Shown piece by piece: positions 34,654-42,280 of a stretch of DNA of 64,000 bases. Below the pieces are notes generated by a model. That model was not told the origin of the DNA, did no database searches, and saw only the letters and a list, made by a program, of their open reading frames with translations. This DNA comes from Nocardiopsis sp. CC223A (lineage in GTDB: Bacteria; Actinomycetota; Actinomycetes; Streptosporangiales; Streptosporangiaceae): NCBI RefSeq assembly GCF_030766825.1, contig NZ_JASFDV010000026.1, positions 1 through 64,000 of the forward strand. Direction: 5' to 3'. The stretch's first letter is position 1. Each line of letters starts with the position of its first letter. A program made the position numbers and the translations under genes.

Positions 34654-34685
34654 CGACCGACCCGCACGTCGGCGCGGGTCGGTCG
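34654..34685 (+). other. 12-bp hairpin in the leader of the kinase gene
   Basis: CGACCGACCCGC (34654-34665), 8-nt loop, GCGGGTCGGTCG (34674-34685): a perfect 12-bp stem 24 nt upstream of the kinase ATG. It has no T-run. As no gene precedes it on this strand, it is a leader structure, possibly an attenuator or mRNA stabiliser. Confidence 0.45.
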
Positions 34686-34709
34686 GGACGGCCCGCACGA
34701 GGGAGCGCC

Positions 34710-36605
34710 ATGGGGTCCGAACCCGAAACCGAGCGCCTGCTGCGCGACCGCTACCACCTCGGGGAGGAACTCGGCCGCGGCGGTATGGGCCGGGTCTGGA
34801 AGGCCCACGACGACGACCTCAACCGGACCGTCGCCGTCAAGGAGATCCTCTTCGGCCCCGGGCTGGACGATGACGAACGCGCCCGTGCCGCCGCCCGGGC
34901 CCGCCGTGAGGCCCAAGCCGCCGCCATGGGCTCCCACCCCAACATCGTCACCGTCCACGACATCTTCGAGGAGGACGGCAGCCCCTGGATCGTCATGGAG
35001 TTCCTCACCGGGCGCCCCTTGGACGACCTGGTCCGCCACGAGGGTCCCCGCGATCCCGCCACCGTTGCGAAGTGGGGGATCGACCTGCTCAGCGCGTTGG
35101 ACACCGCGCACTCGCAGGGCATCACCCACCGCGATGTCAAACCCGAGAACGTCATGGTCACCGACTCCGGACGTGTCGTCCTCACCGACTTCGGCATCGC
35201 CACCATCGCCGATACCGCCGCCGTCACCCAGACCGCCGGGGTGATCGGCTCCCCCGCCTATCTGGCCCCCGAACGACTGGCGTTGGAGCCCGCCACCCCC
35301 GCCAGCGACCTGTGGTCGCTGGGTGCGACCCTCTACCACGCGGCCACGGGGGTCTCCCCCTTCCGGCGGGAGGGGGTACCGGCGACGTTGAACGCCATCC
35401 TCACCCAGGAACCGGCACAGCGACTGCGCTCGGTCCCGCTCGACCAGGCGGTGCGCGGGCTGCTGGCCAAGGACCCCGGACGGCGCTTGGACTCCCAAGG
35501 CTGCCGGGACCTACTGACGGCCGCCGCGCGGGGACACGGTCCGGCCCCGGCCGCACGGGCCTCGGTCCCGGCGAGCTCCTCGGGCCCCCCGGGTGCGCCG
35601 ACCGCCGCCCCCGCCGACCCTTCTCACCCGTCCGGCCCGTCCACGCCTGGGACCATCGCGTCCCCCTCGGGGCCACAGGCGGCGCCGCTCGCACCGGCCG
35701 GGCCGCCGCCCCCGCGCACCCCCACGGGCTCGGGACCACCGGTTCCACCGCCCGCGAACCCGCCGGACCACGACACCACCCGGTGGATCCCACGGAGCGC
35801 CGGATACATCCCGCCGCGGTCCGGGCCCGCCCACCCGGTGCCGACACCGCCGGAGCCGCCCTCGTCCCCCGGCGCGTCGGAGACCGGGCCGTCCTCCCAC
35901 GGAGGCCGACTGTCCTGGCCGGTCGTGGTCCTGGCGCTGGGGTTGGCCTTCCTCGTGGCCGGCGCGAGTCTGGTGGTCCTCATGGACCCGTGGGGCGAGC
36001 CCGGCGGAACGGTGCTGTCGGGTGAGGATCCGGCGGCCCCCGGCGCGAGCGCGCAGGAGAGCGAGGAGCCACAGACCACCGCCCCGGGTACCGACCCCAC
36101 GGCCGGACCGTCGCCCACCGATGCCGAGACACCCGAGGAGGCCGAACAGGACACGGGTGAGCCGAGCGCACCGGGCATGACCTGGAGTCGGGACGCCAAC
36201 GGGTTCTCGGTGCTGGTGCCCGAAGGGTGGGACAGGAGCGTCGAGGGCTCCAGTGTCTACTACCGCCGCCCCGACACCAACACCTACCTTCAGATCGACT
36301 CGACAGCGCACCCCACCGACGACGAGTACGAGCACGTCCGCATCCAGGACGAGGGCGCGCCCGAGCGCATGGGGAACTACCGGCTCGTGGCCATGGAGGA
36401 CGTCACCGATCAGACCGACTTCCATTCGGCGGCCGACTGGGAGTTCACCTGGACCGACGACGTGGAGGACCGGCACGTGCTGGCCCGCAACATCGCGGTC
36501 TCCCCGGGCGTGCACTACACCGTGGTCTGGGCCTGCCCCGACGGCATCTGGGCCGACCACCGGGAGATGGGCCTGGCCGCCCTGGACTCCTTCGCCCCGG
36601 CCTGA
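34710..36605 (+). CDS. Transmembrane PknB-type serine/threonine protein kinase
   Basis: 631 residues. Residues 15-280 form a Hanks-type kinase: Gly loop GRGGMGRVW, Lys44 in VAVKE, catalytic HRDVKPENVM, Mg-binding DFGIATIAD and APERLALEP. A Pro/Ser/Thr-rich juxtamembrane linker (290-420) precedes one TM helix (WPVVVLALGLAFLVAGASLV). The extracellular part has an acidic Pro/Thr stalk and a 140-residue C-terminal domain with SRDANGFSVLVPEGWDRSVE, a fold shared by many actinobacterial kinase sensor ends. There are no PASTA repeats, so peptidoglycan sensing is not implied. ATG 34710 follows GAGGGAG. Monocistronic. Confidence 0.93.
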   Translation: MGSEPETERLLRDRYHLGEELGRGGMGRVWKAHDDDLNRTVAVKEILFGPGLDDDERARAAARARREAQAAAMGSHPNIVTVHDIFEEDGSPWIVMEFLTGRPLDDLVRHEGPRDPATVAKWGIDLLSALDTAHSQGITHRDVKPENVMVTDSGRVVLTDFGIATIADTAAVTQTAGVIGSPAYLAPERLALEPATPASDLWSLGATLYHAATGVSPFRREGVPATLNAILTQEPAQRLRSVPLDQAVRGLLAKDPGRRLDSQGCRDLLTAAARGHGPAPAARASVPASSSGPPGAPTAAPADPSHPSGPSTPGTIASPSGPQAAPLAPAGPPPPRTPTGSGPPVPPPANPPDHDTTRWIPRSAGYIPPRSGPAHPVPTPPEPPSSPGASETGPSSHGGRLSWPVVVLALGLAFLVAGASLVVLMDPWGEPGGTVLSGEDPAAPGASAQESEEPQTTAPGTDPTAGPSPTDAETPEEAEQDTGEPSAPGMTWSRDANGFSVLVPEGWDRSVEGSSVYYRRPDTNTYLQIDSTAHPTDDEYEHVRIQDEGAPERMGNYRLVAMEDVTDQTDFHSAADWEFTWTDDVEDRHVLARNIAVSPGVHYTVVWACPDGIWADHREMGLAALDSFAPA

Positions 36606-36625
36606 ACCCGGCCGGACCGCCCTCG

Positions 36626-36673
36626 GATTACCGTCGTTGCAGTCATGACTGCAACGACGGTAATCTGGGGCGA
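36626..36673 (+). promoter_or_regulatory. 40-bp perfect palindrome operator in leaderless promoter
   Basis: Bases 36626-36665 form a perfect palindrome with two 20-bp arms (left arm GATTACCGTCGTTGCAGTCA) and no loop. The -35-like TTGCAG (36637-36642) and -10-like TAATCT (36661-36666) are 18 bp apart, both inside the palindrome. ATG 36673 lies six bases after the -10, implying a leaderless mRNA fully controlled by the operator. Confidence 0.8.
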
Positions 36674-37152
36674 TGAGCGCTCCCACCGACGACGAGGCCG
36701 CCTTCGTGGACGAGGTCGCCGAGTTCTTCGCCCGCGAGGGCCTACCGCTGATCTCCGGCCGGGTGCTCGGCTGGCTGCTCGTCTGCGACCCGCCCGAACA
36801 GAGCCCCGCCCAGATCGCCGAGGCCCTCAAGGTCAGCCGCAGCTCGCTGAGCACCGCCGTCCGCCTGCTCACCCCCGGCGGCCCGGTCGAGACCGTGCGC
36901 CGCCCCGGCGACCGCAACGTCTACCTGCGGGTGGCCGCCGACGGGTGGAGCCGCATGCTGGAGCGCCGCTACGCCCAGGGCTCCGCGTTCCGCCGGATCA
37001 CCGAGCACGGGCTGCGCGTCCTCCAGGACGCCCCCGCCGAGCGCCGCGAACGCCTGGCCTACGTCAACGAGCTGTACCGGTTCCTGGAATCGGAGCTGCC
37101 CGCCCTCTTCCTCCGCTGGCAGGAGACCCGGGGCAAGGACCCCGCACCGTGA
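36673..37152 (+). CDS. MarR/GbsR-type transcriptional regulator
   Basis: 159 residues. The winged helix runs from about residue 15 to 95 (ISGRVLGWLLVCDPPEQSPA, then ALKVSRSSLSTAVRLLTPGG and VRRPGDRNVYLRV). The C-terminal helix pair forms the dimer interface (RERLAYVNELYRFLESELPA). GbsR-like proteins repress adjacent transport or enzyme genes upon binding a small ligand. Its stop overlaps the start of the hydrolase (GTGA), so both are made from one message. The 40-bp palindrome directly before its start is its likely operator. Confidence 0.9.
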   Translation: MSAPTDDEAAFVDEVAEFFAREGLPLISGRVLGWLLVCDPPEQSPAQIAEALKVSRSSLSTAVRLLTPGGPVETVRRPGDRNVYLRVAADGWSRMLERRYAQGSAFRRITEHGLRVLQDAPAERRERLAYVNELYRFLESELPALFLRWQETRGKDPAP

Positions 37153-38015
37153 CCGGCGACCCCTTCGACCGCACCGTCATCACCCGCCCCGAGGGACCCG
37201 TCAGCGTCACCGTCGCGGGCGACCAGGGGCCGCCGGTCCTCCTCCTCGGCGGCGCGGGACAGGACAACGCACTGCTCAGCTGGCGGCACCTGATCCCCGC
37301 CCTGGCCCGGGACCACCGGGTGTTCGCCCCCGACTGGCCCAAACAGGGCCGCAGCCGCCCCTGGCAGGGCACCGCCGACCACGGCGTGCTGCTGAGCGTC
37401 ATCGACACCGTCCTGGACCGCTTCGCCCTGGAGCGCGCCGCCCTGGTCGGCCTCTCCCAGGGCGGCGCGCTCACCCTGTCCTACGCCATCGAACGCCCCG
37501 ACCGGGTGGAGCGCCTGGTGGCGATCGCCCCCGCCGGGACGCTCTCCTTCCCGCCCGTGGTGCACCAGTTGCTGTGGCTCACCGCCCGCAGCCGGTTCCT
37601 CAACACGACCCTGCCGGGGATGGTGATGCGCTCGCGCGCGGGCGTGGAGAGGTTCGTGCGCTCCGCCCTGGTCCCCGGGCCGGTGGCGGACTTCGACGCC
37701 ATCGTGGACGAGGTCCTGGAGGAGGTCCGGGCCAACGGGGCCGGCTCCTCCGACTGGCAGAACGCCTCCATCGGCCTCACCCGCATGAACGTGGACCTGC
37801 GCCCGCGCCTGGGCGAGATATCCTGCCCGGCGCTGTTCGTCCAGGGCGACCGCGACATCGGGGTGCCCCCGAAGCGCACCGCCGCGGCGGCCGCGGCGGT
37901 GCCCGGGGCCCGGCTGGAGGTGATCGAGGGGGCCGGGCACTGGGTCAACCGCCAGTGCCCGGACCGGGTGGCGGAGCTGGTCCGCGGCTTCCTGGCCGCG
38001 GGCCCGCGCCCCTAG
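37149..38015 (+). CDS. Alpha/beta hydrolase
   Basis: 288 residues of the alpha/beta hydrolase fold. Oxyanion region LLLGGAGQDNALLSW, nucleophile elbow GLSQGG (Ser), acid in LFVQGDRDIGVP and His in EGAGHWVNRQCP make a complete triad. A cap domain (about 140-220) with LLWLTARSRFLNTTLPG is typical of C-C bond or ester hydrolases. It overlaps the regulator stop by four bases. The coding frame ends with TAG that belongs to the terminal repeat of the transposable element inserted next to it. The original C-terminus may therefore have been slightly longer. Confidence 0.9.
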   Translation: MTGDPFDRTVITRPEGPVSVTVAGDQGPPVLLLGGAGQDNALLSWRHLIPALARDHRVFAPDWPKQGRSRPWQGTADHGVLLSVIDTVLDRFALERAALVGLSQGGALTLSYAIERPDRVERLVAIAPAGTLSFPPVVHQLLWLTARSRFLNTTLPGMVMRSRAGVERFVRSALVPGPVADFDAIVDEVLEEVRANGAGSSDWQNASIGLTRMNVDLRPRLGEISCPALFVQGDRDIGVPPKRTAAAAAAVPGARLEVIEGAGHWVNRQCPDRVAELVRGFLAAGPRP

Positions 38016-38303
38016 GCCGTGTTCGACGGGTCATTCCGCCCGCCCGTCACCCACCGCCACCCTCAACGGACGCCTTCGGCGCGGCACCTCCGCGAAGCCA
38101 CCGGGCCGCCTCTCGCCGCACCGCCTTCGCCTGGACGGCCGAACCCGGGCGGGCCCCGCCGTGCGGCACCGCCGAGCCTGCGAGGCAGGGCACGGTAGGG
38201 GCACCTGCTGCGCTCGTCGTCGTGCGGGAGATCGCCCGGCGGCCGCTCGTGTCCTTCGGCGCAAGCGCCGAGCCGCACGAAGGCATCCGCCGAACACGCC
38301 CTA
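38013..38303. mobile_element. MITE-like element with 17-bp terminal inverted repeats
   Basis: A 291-bp segment flanked by TAGGCCGTGTTCGACGG (38013-38029) and CCGCCGAACACGCCCTA (38287-38303), which match as inverted repeats at 15 of 17 positions. The outermost TA on each side (context CTAG / CTAA) looks like a TA or YTAR target duplication, as left by IS5/IS427-type transposases. There is no transposase frame; internal sequence has short hairpins such as CTTCGGCGCAAGCGCCGAG. The outer TAG at each end is the stop codon of the convergent hydrolase and kefB-like genes. Confidence 0.7.
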
Positions 38304-40310
38304 ACGGCGACCGCTCGACCGCGCGACCGGGTCGATCATCGTCCCGTCCAGGTAGCACCAGGCCCACTCCTCGCCCGGCTCCGCGGAGCGGACGATGGGG
38401 TGCCCCGCCCCGTCGGCGTGCGATCGCGCGTGGCGGCCCGGGGAGTCGTCGCAGCAGCCCACGAACCCGCAGGTGGTACAGATCCGCAGGTGCACCCAGT
38501 CGCGCCGCCCCTGCTGGAGGCACTCGGTGCAGCCCGAACTCTTGGGCAGCACCGGCCGGACCGTGTCGATGTGCGCGCACGCGGTGTCGGGGTCGGGGCT
38601 GAAAACGTCGATGCGGGTCGGGTCGGGGTGGACCGGATCGGCGTGCCCGATGCCCAACAGGTCCAGGACCGTACTCCCCAGCGGCTCGGTCACCGCCCTG
38701 TTGGTGTCCACCACCCGGGTGACCTCCGCGCCGTACAGGCCCGGAATGTCCGGGGCGTCGGTCGGGCGCACCACGATCGGGACACCGGGGGCCACACCGC
38801 CCAAGATGTGCGCGATGTGCGTCCCCTCCTCCGCGGTATTCTCCGCGATGACGATGAGCTTGACACGCTCCATGCCGACCTCGTGCAGGACGCTCTCCTT
38901 GGTCGCCTCGCCGAGCACGACCGCGTGCCCGAAGGACTCCGCCTCCGCGGCCAGGTCGGGGTTGAGCGTGGTCACGGTGACCGGAACGTCGTTGACGACC
39001 AGGTAGTGGCCCAGGTTGCGGGCCGCGGGGCCCCAGCCCGCCAGCAGCACGCGGTCCCGGACGTCCGCCTCCTCCGCGGCCCCGGCCCCGGCCCCGGCTC
39101 CGGCTCCCGGCCCGGCGGCCACGGGCAGGCGCCGGGCGATGGACTCCCCGAGCGCGCCCAGCGCGGGGGTGGCCGTCATCAGAACGACGGTGACGGCGAC
39201 GAGGAGCTGGTCCCCCTGCGCCCCCAGCCCCGCGGGGGTGAGGCCGTACTCCGCGCCGCTCTGTTGGAGGACGAACGAGAACTCACCGATCTGGGCCAGC
39301 AGGAAGGCGGACCCCACCGCCGTGGGCGCGCCGACCCTGAGCACGGCGACGGCCACCGCGGCCGTCACGGCCTTGATCACCACCACGGCCAGCGCCGCGA
39401 GCAGGACCACCCACCACAGCCGGATCAGCAGGGAGAGGTCGAGCAGCATGCCGATGGACACGAAGAAGACCGCGCTGAAGATCATCTGGAGCGGCATGAT
39501 CTCGCTGAGCGCGTGGGCGCTGTGCCGCGACTCGCTCAGTACCATGCCCGCCAGGAAAGCGCCCAGCGCGTTGCTGACCCCGGCGAGCGAGGTCAGATAG
39601 GCCACGCCCAGGGCGATCGCCACGATGGTCAGCAGGAAGACCTCCGGCGAGCACAGCCGGGCGACCCGTTCCAGCAGCGGCGGCATGACCTTGCGCGCGA
39701 TGACGATGACGGCGACCAGGACCAGGGCGGCGGTGCCCAGCGCCCGGGCGATCCCCCAGAACCCCTCGCCGCCGCCCCCGCCCAGGAGCGGGACCAGCAG
39801 CACCATGGCGATGACGGCCAGGTCCTGGAAGATGAGCGTGCCCACGGCGGCCTGGCCCACGGGTTGGCGGGTCAGCCCCTTGGCCGCGACCACCTTCAGC
39901 ACGATCGCGGTGGAGGACAGCGCGACCAGGAAGCCGGTGAAGACGCCGACCCGCCAGTCGCCGCCGAAGGCGACCACGAGCCCGGTCACGGCGAGGGTGG
40001 TCAGCACCACCTGGGCGCTGCCGCCGCCCAGCACGAAGCGCTTGATCCGGGCCAGGCGGTCGACCGAGAACTCCACACCGATGGTGAAGAGCAGCAGCAT
40101 CACCCCGATGTCGGCGGCGCTGCGGACGACCTCCTCGTCGGCGACGAACCCGAGCTGGTGGGGGCCGATGACCACACCCGCCAGGAGGAAGCCCACGATC
40201 GGGACGACCCGGATCCGGACGAACAGCGCCCCGATCAGGCCCGCCGCCACGAGCAGGGCCACGATCGGGCCGAGGTAGGTCGGGGTCTCCCCCGCCGCCA
40301 GATTCAACAT
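38301..40310 (-). CDS. KefB-type cation/H+ antiporter with TrkA-N and UBP-type zinc finger
   Basis: 669 residues. Residues 1-390 are a CPA2 antiporter with about 12 helices (IVPIVGFLLAGVVIGPHQLG, the central FLVALSSTAIVLKVVA, and the core QIGEFSFVLQQSGAEYG). A Gly-Ala-repeat linker (about 403-417) leads to a TrkA-N Rossmann domain (420-545; LLAGWGPAARNLGHYLVVND, IAENTAEEGTHIAHILGG). The last 90 residues form a UBP-type zinc finger (SSGCTECLQQG, ICTTCGFVGCCDDSPGRHAR, SHADGAGHP). GAGGGAAG precedes ATG 40310. Potassium efflux is the probable role. The stop codon lies in the repeat of the transposable element. The expected C-terminal TrkA-C domain is missing. Confidence 0.9.
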   Translation of the reverse strand: MLNLAAGETPTYLGPIVALLVAAGLIGALFVRIRVVPIVGFLLAGVVIGPHQLGFVADEEVVRSAADIGVMLLLFTIGVEFSVDRLARIKRFVLGGGSAQVVLTTLAVTGLVVAFGGDWRVGVFTGFLVALSSTAIVLKVVAAKGLTRQPVGQAAVGTLIFQDLAVIAMVLLVPLLGGGGGEGFWGIARALGTAALVLVAVIVIARKVMPPLLERVARLCSPEVFLLTIVAIALGVAYLTSLAGVSNALGAFLAGMVLSESRHSAHALSEIMPLQMIFSAVFFVSIGMLLDLSLLIRLWWVVLLAALAVVVIKAVTAAVAVAVLRVGAPTAVGSAFLLAQIGEFSFVLQQSGAEYGLTPAGLGAQGDQLLVAVTVVLMTATPALGALGESIARRLPVAAGPGAGAGAGAGAAEEADVRDRVLLAGWGPAARNLGHYLVVNDVPVTVTTLNPDLAAEAESFGHAVVLGEATKESVLHEVGMERVKLIVIAENTAEEGTHIAHILGGVAPGVPIVVRPTDAPDIPGLYGAEVTRVVDTNRAVTEPLGSTVLDLLGIGHADPVHPDPTRIDVFSPDPDTACAHIDTVRPVLPKSSGCTECLQQGRRDWVHLRICTTCGFVGCCDDSPGRHARSHADGAGHPIVRSAEPGEEWAWCYLDGTMIDPVARSSGRR

Positions 40311-40335
40311 GGATCTTCCCTCACCCCGGTTCGGA

Positions 40336-40370
40336 CCGCAGCGGCCGGCGCCGGGCACCGGCCGCTGCGG
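40336..40370 (-). other. 13-bp hairpin in the kefB-like gene leader
   Basis: CCGCAGCGGCCGG (40336-40348) and CCGGCCGCTGCGG (40358-40370) make a perfect 13-bp stem 26 nt before ATG 40310 on the - strand. The remaining interval (40371-40604) holds nothing gene-like. It may be a leader structure or a terminator backstop. Confidence 0.45.
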
Positions 40371-40604
40371 GCACGGCAGGTGCCATCGTAACCGGCGGGG
40401 ACCTGCGCCCGAAGCGGCGGGGAACCGGGCCGCCCCGGGGCTCGGGACCCGGGGTCGTGGTGGGTCCGGTACCCGGGGTCGCTCCGCTCCGGTTCCCGCT
40501 CGTGCGGTTCCCGGGCCGAAGGTGCGGTCCCCGGCAGGGCCGCGGGCGGCGGGGCGGGGGGACGGCGCCGCTCCAGGCCGGCGGGCGACCACCGCGACCG
40601 CCCG

Positions 40605-40646
40605 GGGGGAGGCCCCGTGACCGGGACCGGGCGCGGGGCCTCCCCC
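40605..40646 (-). terminator. Terminator of the TetR gene
   Basis: GGGGGAGGCCCCG (40605-40617) and CGGGGCCTCCCCC (40634-40646) form a perfect 13-bp stem starting three bases beyond the TetR stop codon (40649). Confidence 0.8.
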
Positions 40647-40648
40647 GG

Positions 40649-41275
40649 TCAGGACCGGACCACCTGGTGCAGCAGCGCGTCGGTGGTGTGCCCGCGCCAC
40701 CAGGCCGCGGAGCGGCCCAGGTGCGCGGTGTACAGGGTGAACAGCTCCGGGGAGAGCAGGCCGACCATGAGGTCGGCGGCCTGCGCGGCGTCCAGCCCGG
40801 GGCGCAGTGCCCCCCGGTCGGCCAGGGCGTCGGCGAAGACCCGCTGCACGGTGCGGCGCTGCTCGACGTTGGTGCGCCACAGCTCGGCGAGGTCGGGGTC
40901 GGCGGTGCCGCCGCGCACCGCCTCCAGCAGCCCGGCGACCCGCTCCATCACCGCGCCGGCCCCGGCGACCTGTAGGCGCACCTGGGCGGCGGCGTCGGGG
41001 GCGGCCAGCGCGTCGCGCACCCAGGGGCGCTCCAGGGTGGGCACGGGGGCGGCGTCCCCGGCGACGGCCTGGTCGACGGCCTCCCTGAGCACCGCCGCCT
41101 TGGTCTTGAAGGTGTAGTACACCGTCTGCACGCCCACCCCCGCCTCGGCGGCGATCGCCTGGACGCTGGTGGCGGCGTACCCCTGCGCGGTGAACAGGGC
41201 GGCGGCGGCCCGGGCGATCCGGGCGCGGGTGGCCAGGGAGCGGGCGGTGCGCCCGTCGACGGCGGGTGTGTCCAT
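40649..41275 (-). CDS. TetR-family regulator
   Basis: 208 residues. The N-terminal TetR HTH has TRARIARAAAALFTAQGYAA and IAAEAGVGVQTVYYTFKTKA; the ligand-binding C-terminal domain follows (VMERVAGLLEAVRGG, LWRTNVEQRRTVQRVFADAL, ending near TAHLGRSAAWWRGHTTDALL). ATG 41275 or GTG 41281 could start it. It is divergent from a saccharopine-dehydrogenase-like gene, with a dyad between them that covers that gene's start. A terminator follows the stop codon. It probably represses the divergent gene and itself. Confidence 0.92.
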   Translation of the reverse strand: MDTPAVDGRTARSLATRARIARAAAALFTAQGYAATSVQAIAAEAGVGVQTVYYTFKTKAAVLREAVDQAVAGDAAPVPTLERPWVRDALAAPDAAAQVRLQVAGAGAVMERVAGLLEAVRGGTADPDLAELWRTNVEQRRTVQRVFADALADRGALRPGLDAAQAADLMVGLLSPELFTLYTAHLGRSAAWWRGHTTDALLHQVVRS

Positions 41276-41292
41276 GGCCACGATCCTAGGAC

Positions 41293-41337
41293 TTGACTGT
41301 AGTAAGACTCCACATATCTATTTGGAGTATGACTACA
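41293..41337 (+). promoter_or_regulatory. TetR operator overlapping promoter and start codon
   Basis: TTGACT (41293-41298), 16 bp, TATCTA (41315-41320). Arms TGTAGTAAGACTCCA (41298-41312) and TGGAGTATGACTACA (41323-41337) form a dyad matching at 13 of 15 positions with a 10-bp spacer. The right arm contains ATG 41329, so bound TetR would block both transcription and start. Confidence 0.75.
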
Positions 41338-42276
41338 AGAAACCTGCGGGTACTGGTCCTGGGCGGCTACGGCGCGGTCGGCGCGCCCACCACGGCCGCA
41401 CTGCGCGCCGCCGGACACACCTGCCTGACCTCCGGGCGCGACCCCCGCCGCGCCGACCTGCCCCTGGACCTGGCCCGCCGGAGCGACTACCGCGACGCCC
41501 TGGCGGGGATCGACGTCGTGGTCAACACCGCCGGGGCCGAGGACCCCGCACTCGCGGAGATCGCCGCCGACCGCGGGGCGGCCTTCGTCGACCCCACCGC
41601 CACCGCCGACTACACCGCCCGGCTCCAACGCCTGACCCCGCGCGCCCCGGTACTGCTCAGCGTGGGCCTGGCCCCGGGGCTGACCACCCTGCTCGCCGCC
41701 GACCTGCACGCGGCCCACCCGGGCACCGGCCCGATCGACGTGGCCGTGCTCCTGGGCGAGGGCGAGGCGCACGGGGCGGCCGCCACCGCGTGGACGCTCG
41801 GCCTGCTCGGCCGCTCCTTCCCCGACCCGGCCACCGGCGAGCCGGTGCGCAACCTGTCCCGGGGCGCCCGGGTCGACCTGCCCGGACAGGGGCGGCGGCG
41901 GTTGCTGCGCGCCGACTTCGCCGATCAGCACGTGCTCACCCGCGACCTGGACCGCCCGGTCCGCACCCATCTGGGGCTGGACTCCCCCGCCCTGACCCGG
42001 GGTCTGGGGCTGCTGGCCCGCCTGCCCGGCGCGGGCCGCCTGCGGCGGGTCCCGCACCTGCCGGGTTCGGACGCCTGGACGGCGGCCGCGCGCAGCGGCC
42101 CCCACCTGCGCCGGGCGCGCGGCCGCGGCCAGTCGCGGGCCACCGCCCTGGTGACCGCCCACGCGGTGGGCCTGGCCGCGGACCTGCCGCCGGGCGTGCA
42201 CCACCTGCACCGGGTCACCACCCTGGCGGACCTGCCCGACCTGCCCGGCATCGCCTTGGACTCCTCCGACGCCTGA
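41329..42276 (+). CDS. Saccharopine dehydrogenase-like NAD(P)-binding protein
   Basis: 315 residues. An N-terminal Rossmann fold (LRVLVLGGYGAVGAPTTAAL, SGRDPRRADLPLDLARRSDY, DVVVNTAGAEDPALAEIAAD) with the saccharopine dehydrogenase NAD(P)-domain pattern. The C-terminal half contains HPGTGPIDVAVLLGEGEAHG. Such proteins in actinomycetes have diverse roles, including trans-acting enoyl reductases, and few are true saccharopine dehydrogenases. ATG 41329 sits within the operator, and the -10 is eight bases upstream, so the mRNA is leaderless or nearly so. Target of the divergent TetR. Confidence 0.85.
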   Translation: MTTRNLRVLVLGGYGAVGAPTTAALRAAGHTCLTSGRDPRRADLPLDLARRSDYRDALAGIDVVVNTAGAEDPALAEIAADRGAAFVDPTATADYTARLQRLTPRAPVLLSVGLAPGLTTLLAADLHAAHPGTGPIDVAVLLGEGEAHGAAATAWTLGLLGRSFPDPATGEPVRNLSRGARVDLPGQGRRRLLRADFADQHVLTRDLDRPVRTHLGLDSPALTRGLGLLARLPGAGRLRRVPHLPGSDAWTAAARSGPHLRRARGRGQSRATALVTAHAVGLAADLPPGVHHLHRVTTLADLPDLPGIALDSSDA

Positions 42277-42280
42277 GCGG

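Noticed and set aside
38031-38297. Several Arg/Ala-rich ORFs inside the MITE-like element
   Set aside because: No transposase motif and no codon bias; overlapping frames on both strands are expected of a structured repeat.
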